Assembly (NCBI RefSeq): GCF_020297485.1
Contig: NZ_JAIWZC010000001.1
Span: 4,030,001 to 4,094,000 of the forward strand
Length of the DNA: 64,000 nucleotides
Direction of reading: 5' to 3'
From: Enterocloster clostridioformis
Lineage (GTDB): Bacteria; Bacillota; Clostridia; Lachnospirales; Lachnospiraceae
Under the pieces are notes generated by a model. That model was not told the DNA's origin. It saw only the letters and a list, made by a program, of their open reading frames with translations, and did no database searches. Below, in pieces: positions 33,475 to 42,331 of the stretch (positions are counted from its first letter, which is position 1; every line of letters starts with the position of its first letter). Position numbers and translations under genes: made by a program.

Positions 33475-34797
33475 ATGTCTGATAAGATTCGTGTGGTTCA
33501 CTATATCAACCAGTTTTATGGCGGATATGGCGGGGAAGATACCGCCAGCATGGGAATCGTGGTAAAAGAGGAACCCGTTGGCCCGGGGCTGTATCTGCAG
33601 TCAGCATTGGGAGATAGTTATAAAATAGTTGCAACTATTATTTGCGGTGATAATTTTATTGCTGAGAATATTGAGAACGTGTCAAATGAGGTTGCTGACA
33701 TCGTGGAAAAATACAATGCCCAGATGTACATAGCCGGCCCTGGATTCAACGCAGGGCGATACGGTCTGGCCTGCGGAGCCACTACAGCAATTGTTACTGA
33801 GCGGCTCAAAATACCTGCAGTCACTGGCCTATATACGGAAAATCCGGGCACAGACCTATACAAGGACAGGGCTTATATCCTGCAGACTGAAAACAATGCG
33901 GCTAAGATGAAAGCGGCATTAGAACGCCTGGCTGGTTTTGCATCGCGTTTGGCGGAGGGCGGTTTTATCAATGATGGAAAGTCAGAAGGATATTTTGGTT
34001 CTGGTCCTGCCGTAGATATTGACTATGGCACACCTGCAAGCACCAGGGGCATAAACATGCTTCTCAACAAATACTTCCATCAGAATTTCAGAACAGAGGT
34101 GGTTATGCCGAACCATGAAGAGATTCCGGTTCCGGTTCTGGAAAAGCCGCTGAGTGAAGCAAGAATTGCGTTGGTTACGGACGGAGGGCTGGTTCCCAAG
34201 GGGAATCCGGACCATATGGTTCCCACCAACTCCAAGTATTTTAAATCTTATAACTTTGGGGATGCAGATCACCTGGATGCGTCTGATTATGAGGTCAGCC
34301 ATCAGGGATATAACAATGCGTTTGTATTGGACGACCCCAACCGCCTGGTACCTGTGGATGCTATGCGTGCCCTTGAGAAGGAGGGGAAGATAGGAAGCCT
34401 TCTGGATACCTATTACACCACGGCCGGTGTCATGACCCCCATGGAGATGGGTAAAAAGTTTGGTGAGGAGATTGCAAAGAGCCTGAAGGACCAGAATATT
34501 GATGCGGTCATACTTACCAGTACCTGAGGGACCAGCTCTCGCTGCGGTGCAGTGATGACAAAAGAAATTGAAAGGGCTGGAATACCTATTGTGCAGGTTA
34601 CCAATTTGACTAAAATTGCAGAGGGCATTGGTTCCCACAGGATATTCCGCGGCAACAGCGTGCTCCATGTGTTTGGCAATCCGTCTCTGCCAAAGGAGCA
34701 GGAGGTAAAATACCGTAAAAAACTGGCAGAAGAAGTGCTTGCCATGCTGGAAGAGACACCCAGAGAAGGGGAGCCCAGCATAATACGCGAGGAATAG
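33475..34797 (+). CDS. GrdB-like selenoprotein (in-frame UGA as selenocysteine)
   Basis: 440 residues if the TGA at 34525-34527 is decoded as Sec; GrdB is about 436. Start ATG 33475 behind AGGAGGGAGAAGAA. N-terminal MSDKIRVVHYINQFYGGYGG is the GrdB hallmark, and TSTUGTSSRCGAVMTKEIER matches the GrdB active-site region TSTUGT.TRCGA. The same frame continues past the TGA for 90 residues of clear homology. GrdB-type subunits use Sec to attack the substrate Schiff base and pass the product to GrdA. The downstream region (VTNLTKIAEGIGSHRIFRGN) differs from glycine-type GrdB and is shared with the Cys paralogue, suggesting a separate subfamily and substrate. Confidence 0.92.
34525..34560 (+). promoter_or_regulatory. 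Sec codon and probable bacterial SECIS hairpin
   Basis: The TGA is followed 4 bases later by ACCAGC-TCTC-GCTGCGGT, a small stem-loop (ACCAGC with GCT..GGT, two-base bulge) within the normal distance of a bacterial SECIS. Recoding needs SelA/B/C/D encoded elsewhere. Confidence 0.65.
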
Positions 34798-34831
34798 AAA
34801 TGTGCTGACAGAAATAGGATAGAATAATAAT

Positions 34832-34885
34832 GATAGAAGGGTTCCTTTTCACAGATATTATAATAAGGAAAGGGACCCCTTTTTG
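34832..34885 (+). terminator. Intrinsic terminator of the Grd-like operon
   Basis: AAGGGTTCCTTT pairs with AAAGGGACCCCTT (small mismatch) and is followed by TTTTTG. Confidence 0.8.
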
Positions 34886-34974
34886 CGTATCTCCTGGATT
34901 CTTCCCGTGTATTTTTTTGTGTAAAAATGATAAAAACTATTTACATTTAATAATCTGTGTGGTAGTATTATATA

Positions 34975-34988
34975 TGTAACCGGTTACA
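34975..34988 (+). promoter_or_regulatory. LacI-type operator, copy 1 (regulator promoter)
   Basis: TGTAACCGGTTACA, a perfect 14-bp palindrome, 44 bases before the lacI-type gene, beside a TTTACA/TATTAT-like promoter: autoregulation. Confidence 0.88.
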
Positions 34989-35031
34989 GATAATTCTGGC
35001 GCGGTTACAGGAAAATAGGAGGGGAAGGGTC

Positions 35032-36054
35032 ATGAACATTAAAGAGATAGCACGCCGGGCAGGCGTCTCTTCCGCTACGATTTCCAGGGTCCTCAATAAT
35101 TCAGGATACGTGAAGGAGGAGACCAGACAGAAGGTGCTTAAGGCAGTGGATGAGTACAATTATGTACCCAGCGCCATCGCCAGAAGCCTGAGCATTCAGG
35201 ACAGCTTAAGCGTGGGAACCATTATCCCGGACATTGAGAATGAGTTTTTCTCCAAGGTCATAAGCGGAATCAGCGAAGTGGCTGAATCATACCATTATAA
35301 TATTGTTTTTCTGGGAACCAATGAGACGTTGGAAAAGGAACATGATTTTTTGAAAATTGTGGAAAGCCAGAGGCTGAAGGGCGTCATCATAACGCCGATT
35401 TCAGAGACAGACACGGTTACCAGGGATTACCTGCTCCGTCTGGAGGAATCCGGCATACCGGTGGTGCTGGTGGACCGTGATGTGAAGGGGGCCCAGTTTG
35501 ACGGCGTATTTGTGGACAACCAGCAGGGCTCCTATGACGGAGTGATGGCGTTAATAAAGGCAGGCCATGAGCGGATTGCCATTATAACCGGCCCTGAGAC
35601 CTCCAAACCGGGCAAAGACCGGTGTCAGGGGTATCTGCAGGCCATGGAGGACAGCGGACTGTCTGTCCCTGAGGAATACGTTGCCTGCGGTGATTTTAAG
35701 ATTGCCAAGGCATATGAATGTACCGGACGGCTTCTGGGACTGAAGGAACCGCCCACAGCCATCTTTACGTCCAACAACCTGTCCACCCTGGGATGCCTTA
35801 AGTATCTGACGGAAAACAAGGTTAAGATAGGAAGGGATATTTCCCTGATGGGATTCGATGACATTGACGCCCTGCGGATGATTGACTACAGGATATCCGT
35901 GGTGGACAGGGATGCCAGGGAACAGGGGCGGGAAGCCATGAGGCTTCTTCAGGAGTGCTTTGAGGATTCCGGAAAGAGCCGCCAGAAAGGAAAACGGATT
36001 ACTATTCCTTATAAGGTAATCCTGCGGGGTTCAGAACACAGGAAAACAACCTGA
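35032..36054 (+). CDS. LacI-family (RbsR-like) regulator of the pentose operon
   Basis: 340 residues, ATG behind AGGAGGGGAAGG. DNA-binding domain residues 1-50 (MNIKEIARRAGVSSATISRV, LNNSGYVKEETR, VPSAIARSL hinge), then a periplasmic-binding-protein-like sensor (GTIIPDIENEFFSKVISGI, MGFDDIDALRMIDYRISVV). Three identical operators flank it: one at its own promoter and two before deoC. Effector is probably a pentose or its phosphate. Confidence 0.93.
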   Translation: MNIKEIARRAGVSSATISRVLNNSGYVKEETRQKVLKAVDEYNYVPSAIARSLSIQDSLSVGTIIPDIENEFFSKVISGISEVAESYHYNIVFLGTNETLEKEHDFLKIVESQRLKGVIITPISETDTVTRDYLLRLEESGIPVVLVDRDVKGAQFDGVFVDNQQGSYDGVMALIKAGHERIAIITGPETSKPGKDRCQGYLQAMEDSGLSVPEEYVACGDFKIAKAYECTGRLLGLKEPPTAIFTSNNLSTLGCLKYLTENKVKIGRDISLMGFDDIDALRMIDYRISVVDRDAREQGREAMRLLQECFEDSGKSRQKGKRITIPYKVILRGSEHRKTT

Positions 36055-36085
36055 CAATCAAGTCAGATTGTTTTCTGCACAAATC

Positions 36086-36151
36086 TGTAACCGGTTACAC
36101 AAAAATACAAAGCCGGTCATATTTTTTTACAAAGACATGTAACCGGTTACA
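36086..36151 (+). promoter_or_regulatory. Paired LacI-type operators before deoC
   Basis: TGTAACCGGTTACA occurs at 36086-36099 and again at 36138-36151. Centre-to-centre spacing is 52 bp, five helical turns, so two dimers or a tetramer could bind the same face and loop or occlude the promoter in between. Confidence 0.88.
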
Positions 36152-36210
36152 GAAGATATATATTACAATTTAAACCTAATAAGAGCTTCAAATGGAAAAG
36201 GAGAATGAAA

Positions 36211-36846
36211 ATGGGAATTGAACACATGATTGATCACACGATGCTGAAGGCGGATGCCGGCAAGGATACGATTATAAGATACTGCAATGAGGCAAGGGAG
36301 CACAAATTTGCATCTGTCTGTGTCAATACCTGCTTTGTACCGCTGGTGGCTGAGCAGTTAAAGGGAAGCGGCGTAAAGACATGCTGCGTGGTGGGATTCC
36401 CGCTGGGAGCCATGCTTACCAGCGCAAAGGCCTTTGAAGCCTCTGAGGCTGTAAAGGCAGGGGCGGATGAAGTGGATATGGTTATCAACATAAGTGCCCT
36501 TAAGGACGGAGATGACGCCTTTGTGGAGGAGGATATCCGGGCTGTGGTAAAAGCCTCTGGGGGCGCAGTGGTAAAGGTCATCATAGAGACCTGCCTCCTG
36601 ACGGATGAGGAAAAGGTAAGAGCCTGCCAGCTGGCAGTAAAGGCGGGGGCTGATTTCGTGAAAACCTCCACAGGATTCAGCACAGGCGGGGCTACGGCAG
36701 CTGACGTGGCTCTGATGCGAAAAACCGTTGGAGGCAAGGCCGGGGTAAAGGCCAGCGGCGGCATACGCACACCGGAAGACGCCGCGGCTATGATTGAGGC
36801 AGGGGCGGACAGAATCGGAGCAGGCAACGGGATTGTACTGATTTAG
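36211..36846 (+). CDS. deoC: Deoxyribose-phosphate aldolase
   Basis: 211 residues from the ATG at 36211 (7 bases after AAGGAG; an ATG two codons earlier is too close). Class I aldolase motifs: [10 protein letters not shown] at the N-terminus, [15 protein letters not shown], the Schiff-base lysine in [17 protein letters not shown], and [16 protein letters not shown]. It splits 2-deoxyribose-5-phosphate into glyceraldehyde-3-phosphate and acetaldehyde. Heading an rbs-like operon, it suggests use of deoxyribose or nucleoside sugars as well as ribose. Confidence 0.96.
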   Translation: MGIEHMIDHTMLKADAGKDTIIRYCNEAREHKFASVCVNTCFVPLVAEQLKGSGVKTCCVVGFPLGAMLTSAKAFEASEAVKAGADEVDMVINISALKDGDDAFVEEDIRAVVKASGGAVVKVIIETCLLTDEEKVRACQLAVKAGADFVKTSTGFSTGGATAADVALMRKTVGGKAGVKASGGIRTPEDAAAMIEAGADRIGAGNGIVLI

Positions 36847-37035
36847 TGTTGGCTGCCGGCAGGAAAACTGCGGATGGGGCACCTGCTGATGGGGAACTGT
36901 TGATGGAAAAATGCTGCTGGGTAACTGCTGCTGGGAAACTGCCGGCGCAGGATCGCCGGTGGGGAACCGCCTGCAGGAATGGCATGAAGCGTGTGCGGAG
37001 CGCGCCGGAAAGATGGATTAAGGAGAGAGTATATT

Positions 37036-37971
37036 ATGGAACATATGGAAAAGAAAGTAACGGTATTCGGAAGCTTTGTGGTGGATTTGATGGCCAGGAC
37101 ACCGCACCTGCCGGCAGCAGGGGAGACGGTGAAGGGGACCGTGTTTAAGATGGGACCCGGCGGAAAGGGATTCAACCAGGGCGTGGCGGCCCACAAGGCC
37201 GGAGCGGATGTGACCATGGTGACAAAGCTTGGACAGGACGCGTTTGCCGATATTGCCCTCAATACTATGAATGAGCTTCACATGGACACGGGAAGGGTTT
37301 TGTATTCCGATACAACGGAGACAGGATGCGCCCTGATTATGGTGGATGAGAACAGCAGCCAGAATGAAATCGTGGTAATCTTGGGAGCCTGCAATACCAT
37401 TACGGACCAGGAGGTGGATTCCCTGGAGGATTTGGTGGGCCAGTCCGAATATCTGCTGACACAGCTGGAGACCAATGTATCCTCTGTGGAGCGCATCGTG
37501 GATACCGCATACAGGAAGGGCGTCAAGGTCATTTTAAATACCGCCCCTGTACAGCCTGTCAGCGATGAGCTTTTGGGAAAAATTGACCTGATTACCCCCA
37601 ACGAGGTGGAGGCGGAGATTCTTACAGGCATCAGGGTGGACAGCGAGGAAGCCGCGGACAAGGCAGCGGACTGGTTCTTCTCCAAAGGGGTAAAGAATGT
37701 ATTGATTACACTGGGCCAGAGAGGTGTATACATAAACACGGGAGAGAAGAAGGGAATCATTCCCGCTTATAAGGTGGACGCGGTGGACACCACCGGAGCA
37801 GGAGACGCATTTAACGGCGGCCTTCTGGCAGCCCTGGCAGAGGGAAAGGATTTGTGGGAAGCAGCTGATTTTGCCAATGCCCTGGCAGCCCTGTCCGTAC
37901 AGAAAATCGGCACTACGCCCTCCATGCCGGTCAGGGAGGAGATTGACGCATTCATGGCTGCAGACCATTAG
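37036..37971 (+). CDS. rbsK: Ribokinase-family sugar kinase (ribokinase or deoxyribokinase)
   Basis: 311 residues, ATG behind AAGGAGAGAG. PfkB motifs: GGKGFNQGVAAHKAGA near residue 45 and VDTTGAGDAFNGGLLAAL with the catalytic Asp near residue 255. FNQG replaces the usual ANQA of ribokinases. With deoC in the operon, deoxyribose is a plausible second or main substrate; the sequence alone does not decide. Confidence 0.88.
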   Translation: MEHMEKKVTVFGSFVVDLMARTPHLPAAGETVKGTVFKMGPGGKGFNQGVAAHKAGADVTMVTKLGQDAFADIALNTMNELHMDTGRVLYSDTTETGCALIMVDENSSQNEIVVILGACNTITDQEVDSLEDLVGQSEYLLTQLETNVSSVERIVDTAYRKGVKVILNTAPVQPVSDELLGKIDLITPNEVEAEILTGIRVDSEEAADKAADWFFSKGVKNVLITLGQRGVYINTGEKKGIIPAYKVDAVDTTGAGDAFNGGLLAALAEGKDLWEAADFANALAALSVQKIGTTPSMPVREEIDAFMAADH

Positions 37972-38066
37972 ACTATGGATGGTTGGCGCAAAGCCCTGTT
38001 AGCATGGGAATTGTCAAAGAGCAATCATAAGAATCAGAACCAAACGAACCACAATCAAAAAACTGC

Positions 38067-38103
38067 AATCAGTCGAATTATAATCAGTCGAATTATAATC
38101 AGT
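38067..38103 (+). repeat. 15-bp direct repeat before rbsD
   Basis: AATCAGTCGAATTAT repeated twice plus a 7-base partial copy, in the 148-base rbsK-rbsD gap. Probably replication slippage; no function evident. Confidence 0.85.
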
Positions 38104-38119
38104 AGAAGGGGAAACAGAC

Positions 38120-38518
38120 ATGTTAAAAACAGGAATATTACATCCGCAGCTGGCCAGGGTGCTGGCGGAGCTGAGGCACAGGGATACCATTATTATCGGG
38201 GACGCGGGACTTCCCATTCCAAAGGGAGTGGAGCGCGTGGACCTGGGCTGGAGGCCCGGTGATCCGGCCTACCTGGATGTTCTGGAGGAGATACTCAAAT
38301 ATATCGTGGTGGAGGGCGCTGTGTTTGCTGACGAGGCGCTGAACGTGACACCGGACTTTCACAAGAAAGCGCTGGAACTTCTGCCTCAGGGACTTCCGGT
38401 GGAATACATTCCCCATACAGAGCTTAAGGAGCGCAGCAAGGATGCAAAGGCCATTGTCCTTACAGGTGAATTCACAGGATACACCAACGTGATTTTAGTG
38501 GCGGGATGCGCTTACTGA
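38120..38518 (+). CDS. rbsD: D-ribose pyranase
   Basis: 132 residues, MLKTGILHPQLARVLAELRH, GDAGLPIPKGVERVDLGWRP, and C-terminal TGEFTGYTNVILVAGCAY are family hallmarks. Ribosome site AGAAGGGG. RbsD catalyses pyranose-furanose interconversion of ribose before phosphorylation. It lies between the kinase and ABC transporter genes. Confidence 0.96.
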   Translation: MLKTGILHPQLARVLAELRHRDTIIIGDAGLPIPKGVERVDLGWRPGDPAYLDVLEEILKYIVVEGAVFADEALNVTPDFHKKALELLPQGLPVEYIPHTELKERSKDAKAIVLTGEFTGYTNVILVAGCAY

Positions 38519-38574
38519 TACTGCTCTGGCAAAGGGGCATTCTCAGGAACTCTTAGCAGCAAGGGAGGGGTAAC

Positions 38575-40077
38575 ATGGAAGAAAAATTAGTATTGCGGAT
38601 GGATTCGATTGTGAAGACATTTCCGGGCGTTAAAGCTCTGGACGGAGTCCATCTGGATGTGAGGAGGGGCGAGGTACACGCCCTGTGCGGTGAGAACGGC
38701 GCAGGCAAATCCACCCTGATGAAAATTATAGCAGGGGCCCAGGGATATACTTCCGGACACATGTATGTCAATGGGGAGGAAGTGGTGTTCCATTCCACCA
38801 AGGACGCGGAGCGCAAGGGTATCGCCATGATATACCAGGAATTCAACATGGTGCGGGACCTGTCCGTGGCGGAGAACATGTATCTGGGAAGGCTTCCTAA
38901 GACGTCATACGGCGCAGTGGACTGGAAAAAGCTGTACAAGGATGCCCAGGAGGAGCTGGACCGTTTGGGCCTTAGGTTTGACTGCCGTACCAAGGTGCGC
39001 AACCTGTCCGTGGCGGAATCGCAGATGACGGAGATTGCAAAGTGTCTGACCATAGGCGCGAAGGTCATCATCATGGACGAGCCAACCGCTGCCCTGACAG
39101 ACGAAGAAATTCGGATTCTGTTTAAAATCATTGCGGAGCTTAAGGCGGAGGGCATTTCCATTCTGTATATTTCACACCGCATGGATGAGATTTTCCAGAT
39201 ATCGGACCGTCTGACCGTGTTCAGGGACGGAAAATACATAGCTACCAAGGACATAGGCCACACCAATTACGACGAGGTGGTTTCCATGATGGTAGGCCGC
39301 AGCGTGACCAACCTGTATCCTGAGAGGGATTACAGGGAGGACGAGACGGTGCTGGAGCTTAAGAATATCTGCGGAAAAGGAGTCCACAACGTGAACATCA
39401 GGCTCCACAGGGGTGAAATCCTGGGAGTGGCCGGACTTTTAGGTTCAGGAACCATCGAGCTGTCTAAAATCGTATACGGAGCCCTTCCTATGGACTCCGG
39501 GGAGATTTACATAAACGGGGAAAAGAAAGACTGTTCCAGCCCAAAGAAGGCCTTAAAAGCGGGAATCGGATTTGTGTCCGACGACAGGAAGCAGGAAGGG
39601 CTGGTGCTCATACGCAATATCAGGGAAAATGTTTCCCTGTCATCACTGGATAAGATAACCCATTTCATTCATCTGGATAAGAAGCTGGAGACTAAGCGGA
39701 TTAACGCACAGGTTAAACGGCTCAACATTAAAATCAGCAGCCTGCAGCAGCTGGCCGGTAAACTCAGCGGCGGCAACCAGCAGAAGGTGGTATTTGCCAA
39801 GGTGCTGGAAGCCAACCCGTCCATACTGATTCTGGACGAGCCAACCCGCGGCGTGGATGTGGGGGCCAAGGCGGAGATTTATCAAATCATGGATGAGCTC
39901 ACCAAGGCCGGAAAAAGCATTATACTGATTTCAACGGACCTGCCCGAAGTCATTGGCATGAGCGACCGGGTAGTCATCATGAGGGAAGGCCATACGGTCC
40001 TGGAAATACCAAAATCAGAGATGAATCAGGAAATTATCTTAGCCCATGCATCTGGAGGTGTCAGTGAAAATGAATAG
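38575..40077 (+). CDS. rbsA: Sugar ABC transporter ATPase, RbsA type
   Basis: 500 residues with two fused ATPase domains. First: Walker A CGENGAGKSTLMKI, signature LSVAESQM, Walker B VIIMDEPTAAL. Second: a degenerate Walker A (AGLLGSGTIELS), LSGGNQQKVVFAKVL and LILDEPTRGVDVGAK. This asymmetry is normal for RbsA/MglA. Energises the ribose-type importer with the downstream permease and binding protein. Confidence 0.95.
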   Translation: MEEKLVLRMDSIVKTFPGVKALDGVHLDVRRGEVHALCGENGAGKSTLMKIIAGAQGYTSGHMYVNGEEVVFHSTKDAERKGIAMIYQEFNMVRDLSVAENMYLGRLPKTSYGAVDWKKLYKDAQEELDRLGLRFDCRTKVRNLSVAESQMTEIAKCLTIGAKVIIMDEPTAALTDEEIRILFKIIAELKAEGISILYISHRMDEIFQISDRLTVFRDGKYIATKDIGHTNYDEVVSMMVGRSVTNLYPERDYREDETVLELKNICGKGVHNVNIRLHRGEILGVAGLLGSGTIELSKIVYGALPMDSGEIYINGEKKDCSSPKKALKAGIGFVSDDRKQEGLVLIRNIRENVSLSSLDKITHFIHLDKKLETKRINAQVKRLNIKISSLQQLAGKLSGGNQQKVVFAKVLEANPSILILDEPTRGVDVGAKAEIYQIMDELTKAGKSIILISTDLPEVIGMSDRVVIMREGHTVLEIPKSEMNQEIILAHASGGVSENE

Positions 40078-41032
40078 TGTAAATAAGAAAAAATTAATCG
40101 GCCGGCTCAATATCTACCGCTCCGTGCTGATTTTACTGGTAATCTGCGTATTTGCAACCATATTGTCCCCCAGCTTCTTAAGCGTGGCCAACCTGTTCAA
40201 CGTGTTTAAGCAGATTACAGTGGCAGGTATCGTGGGATGCGGCATGACCTTTGTCATTCTCACCGGGGGAATCGACCTTTCCGTAGGCTCCATCCTGGGA
40301 CTGGCAGGCGTTCTGGCTTCCGGTATCCTGGAATCCACAGGCAATGCGGGAGCGGCCATTCTGGTGGCTCTGGCCGTAGGCATAGGATGCGGCGCCGTAA
40401 ATGGTTTCTTTGTGGCAGTGTGTGAGATTCCTCCCTTTATCTCCACCCTGGGCATGATGACTCTCCTTCGCGGATGCATTCTTGTATATACAAAAGGCTC
40501 CCCTATTCCCATTAAAGTGGATGCCTACAAGTTTTTTGGCAAGGGAACAGTCGCCGGAGTGCCGGTTCCCGTCATCATCCTTATCATCCTATTCCTCATT
40601 GCCCACTATGTGCTGACACAGACCAGTTACGGCCGCAGCATCTATGCCTTTGGAGGCAATCGGGAGGCGGCGCGTCTGTCCGGTATTTCTGTCCGTTTCA
40701 CAGAGTGGATGGCTTATACGCTTAACGGTCTTATGTGCGGCGTTGCAGGCGTGATTCTGACAGCAAGGCTTGGTTCGGCACAGTCCACCAGCGGCACCGG
40801 CATTGAGATGGACGCCATCGCTGCCGTTATCCTGGGCGGTACGTCCTTAAGCGGCGGCGTGGGCTTTGTGCTCCCAACTGTGGTGGGCGCCATGATTATG
40901 GGTATTATTGATAATATCCTGACGCTTATGAACGTAAATCCCCATGCCACCAATATTGTGAAGGGCGCTGTCATACTGATTGCGGTCCTGGTGGACAAGA
41001 AGGTAAAGGACCTGTCGGCTAAGGCGGAATAG
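40070..41032 (+). CDS. rbsC: Sugar ABC transporter permease, RbsC type
   Basis: 320 residues from the ATG at 40070, overlapping the rbsA stop by 8 bases, with GGAGGTG upstream. Eight to ten membrane segments; GGIDLSVGSILGLAGV, YAFGGNREAARLSGI and VILGGTSLSGGVGFV are RbsC signatures. Forms the membrane channel of the pentose importer. Confidence 0.94.
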   Translation: MNSVNKKKLIGRLNIYRSVLILLVICVFATILSPSFLSVANLFNVFKQITVAGIVGCGMTFVILTGGIDLSVGSILGLAGVLASGILESTGNAGAAILVALAVGIGCGAVNGFFVAVCEIPPFISTLGMMTLLRGCILVYTKGSPIPIKVDAYKFFGKGTVAGVPVPVIILIILFLIAHYVLTQTSYGRSIYAFGGNREAARLSGISVRFTEWMAYTLNGLMCGVAGVILTARLGSAQSTSGTGIEMDAIAAVILGGTSLSGGVGFVLPTVVGAMIMGIIDNILTLMNVNPHATNIVKGAVILIAVLVDKKVKDLSAKAE

Positions 41033-41114
41033 CAGATAGAAAACAGAGTTAACACAAAGTAGTGTAAATGCAGAGCAGTAAAGCCCGGAAACGGGTGAAA
41101 AGGATAAGGTACCT

Positions 41115-41161
41115 GCGGTTCTGCCGGTTCATCCTGTTTATCCATGAAACGGCAAAACCGT
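41115..41161 (+). other. Stem-loop between rbsC and rbsB
   Basis: Eighteen-base arms at 41115-41132 and 41144-41161 pair with three mismatches over an 11-base loop. No T run follows. Likely an mRNA-stabilising or processing hairpin that raises expression of the downstream binding protein relative to rbsC. Confidence 0.75.
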
Positions 41162-41196
41162 CACAAAATATTTATTTAAGAAAAGGAGATTGTATT

Positions 41197-42261
41197 ATGA
41201 GGAGACAAATTGGGGCAACTGTATTGGCAATAGCAATGGCGTGTTCACTGATGGCCGGATGCAGCTCAGGCTCAGGGGTAACTACCGCCGCCGCAGCTAC
41301 TGAGGCGGCAAAGGAGGAGTCCAAGGAAGAAGCAAAGGATGAGGCAAAGGATGAGGCAAAGGATACCTCGGCTGAGGCAGAAAATACCGGTTCAGAAGAG
41401 GGAAGCGGAAAGAAGTATGTGATCGGTCTTGCCATGAACACACAGACCAACCCATTCTTTGTGGATGTAAAGGACGGTGTCCAGAAGGCTGCTGACGAGC
41501 ACGGTATTGAACTGTATATTACCGACGCCCAGGACGATCCCACCATCCAGATGAAGGATGTGGAGAACCTGATTACAAAGAAGCCGGATGCCATCATCAT
41601 CGATACATGTGATTCCGACGCTATCGTTTCCTCCATCGAGGCATGCAACGATGCAGGGATTCCTGTCTTTACCATGGACCGCGAGGCTAACGGCGGCGAG
41701 GTTGTTTCACACATTGGCTACGACGCTATCAAGTCAGGCCGTATGGCAGGACAGTACCTGGTTGACACCTTAGGCGGAAAAGGCAAGATTGTTGAGATTC
41801 AGGGCATCATGGGAACTAACGTTGCCCAGAACCGTTCCCAGGGCTTCAACGAAGTGATGAAGGACAACCCGGACATGGAAATCGTGGCCTGCCAGGTGGC
41901 TGATTTTGACAGAGCCAAGGGCATGAGCGTTATGGAGAATATTCTTCAGGCCAATCCGGAAATCGACGGACTTTATGCCGCAAATGACGAGATGCTTTTA
42001 GGCGCATTAGAGGCAATGGAAGCAGCAGGCAGAACCGATGAAATCGTAAAAATCGGCTGTGACGCCATCGACGACACACTGGATGCAATGAAAGCCGGCA
42101 AGGTTGACGCAACCATCGCAGAGCCGCCATTCTTCTTGGGAAAGGCCATCCTTAACACTGCCTATGATTATCTGGAAGGCAAGCAGGTTGAGCCTTATGT
42201 AATCCTGGACAACCAGCTGGTAACACAGGATACAGTGGACAGCCTGGTAACAAAGGAATAA
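41197..42261 (+). CDS. rbsB: Sugar ABC transporter substrate-binding lipoprotein, RbsB type
   Basis: 354 residues from ATG 41197 behind AAAAGGAG. Lipoprotein signal with lipobox LMAGC (Cys about residue 23). A linker of about 45 residues rich in Glu/Lys/Asp/Ala follows, containing a tandem EAKD repeat. Mature binding domain begins YVIGLAMNTQTNPFFVDVKD; later GKIVEIQGIMGTNVAQNR and GLYAANDEMLLGALEAM fit the ribose-binding family. Last gene of the operon. Confidence 0.94.
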   Translation: MRRQIGATVLAIAMACSLMAGCSSGSGVTTAAAATEAAKEESKEEAKDEAKDEAKDTSAEAENTGSEEGSGKKYVIGLAMNTQTNPFFVDVKDGVQKAADEHGIELYITDAQDDPTIQMKDVENLITKKPDAIIIDTCDSDAIVSSIEACNDAGIPVFTMDREANGGEVVSHIGYDAIKSGRMAGQYLVDTLGGKGKIVEIQGIMGTNVAQNRSQGFNEVMKDNPDMEIVACQVADFDRAKGMSVMENILQANPEIDGLYAANDEMLLGALEAMEAAGRTDEIVKIGCDAIDDTLDAMKAGKVDATIAEPPFFLGKAILNTAYDYLEGKQVEPYVILDNQLVTQDTVDSLVTKE

Positions 42262-42331
42262 TTTACCGGCATCACTTGTACATAGGAAACAGAATATTTT
42301 CCGGCCATCGGCTCATACTATGAGGGTACAA

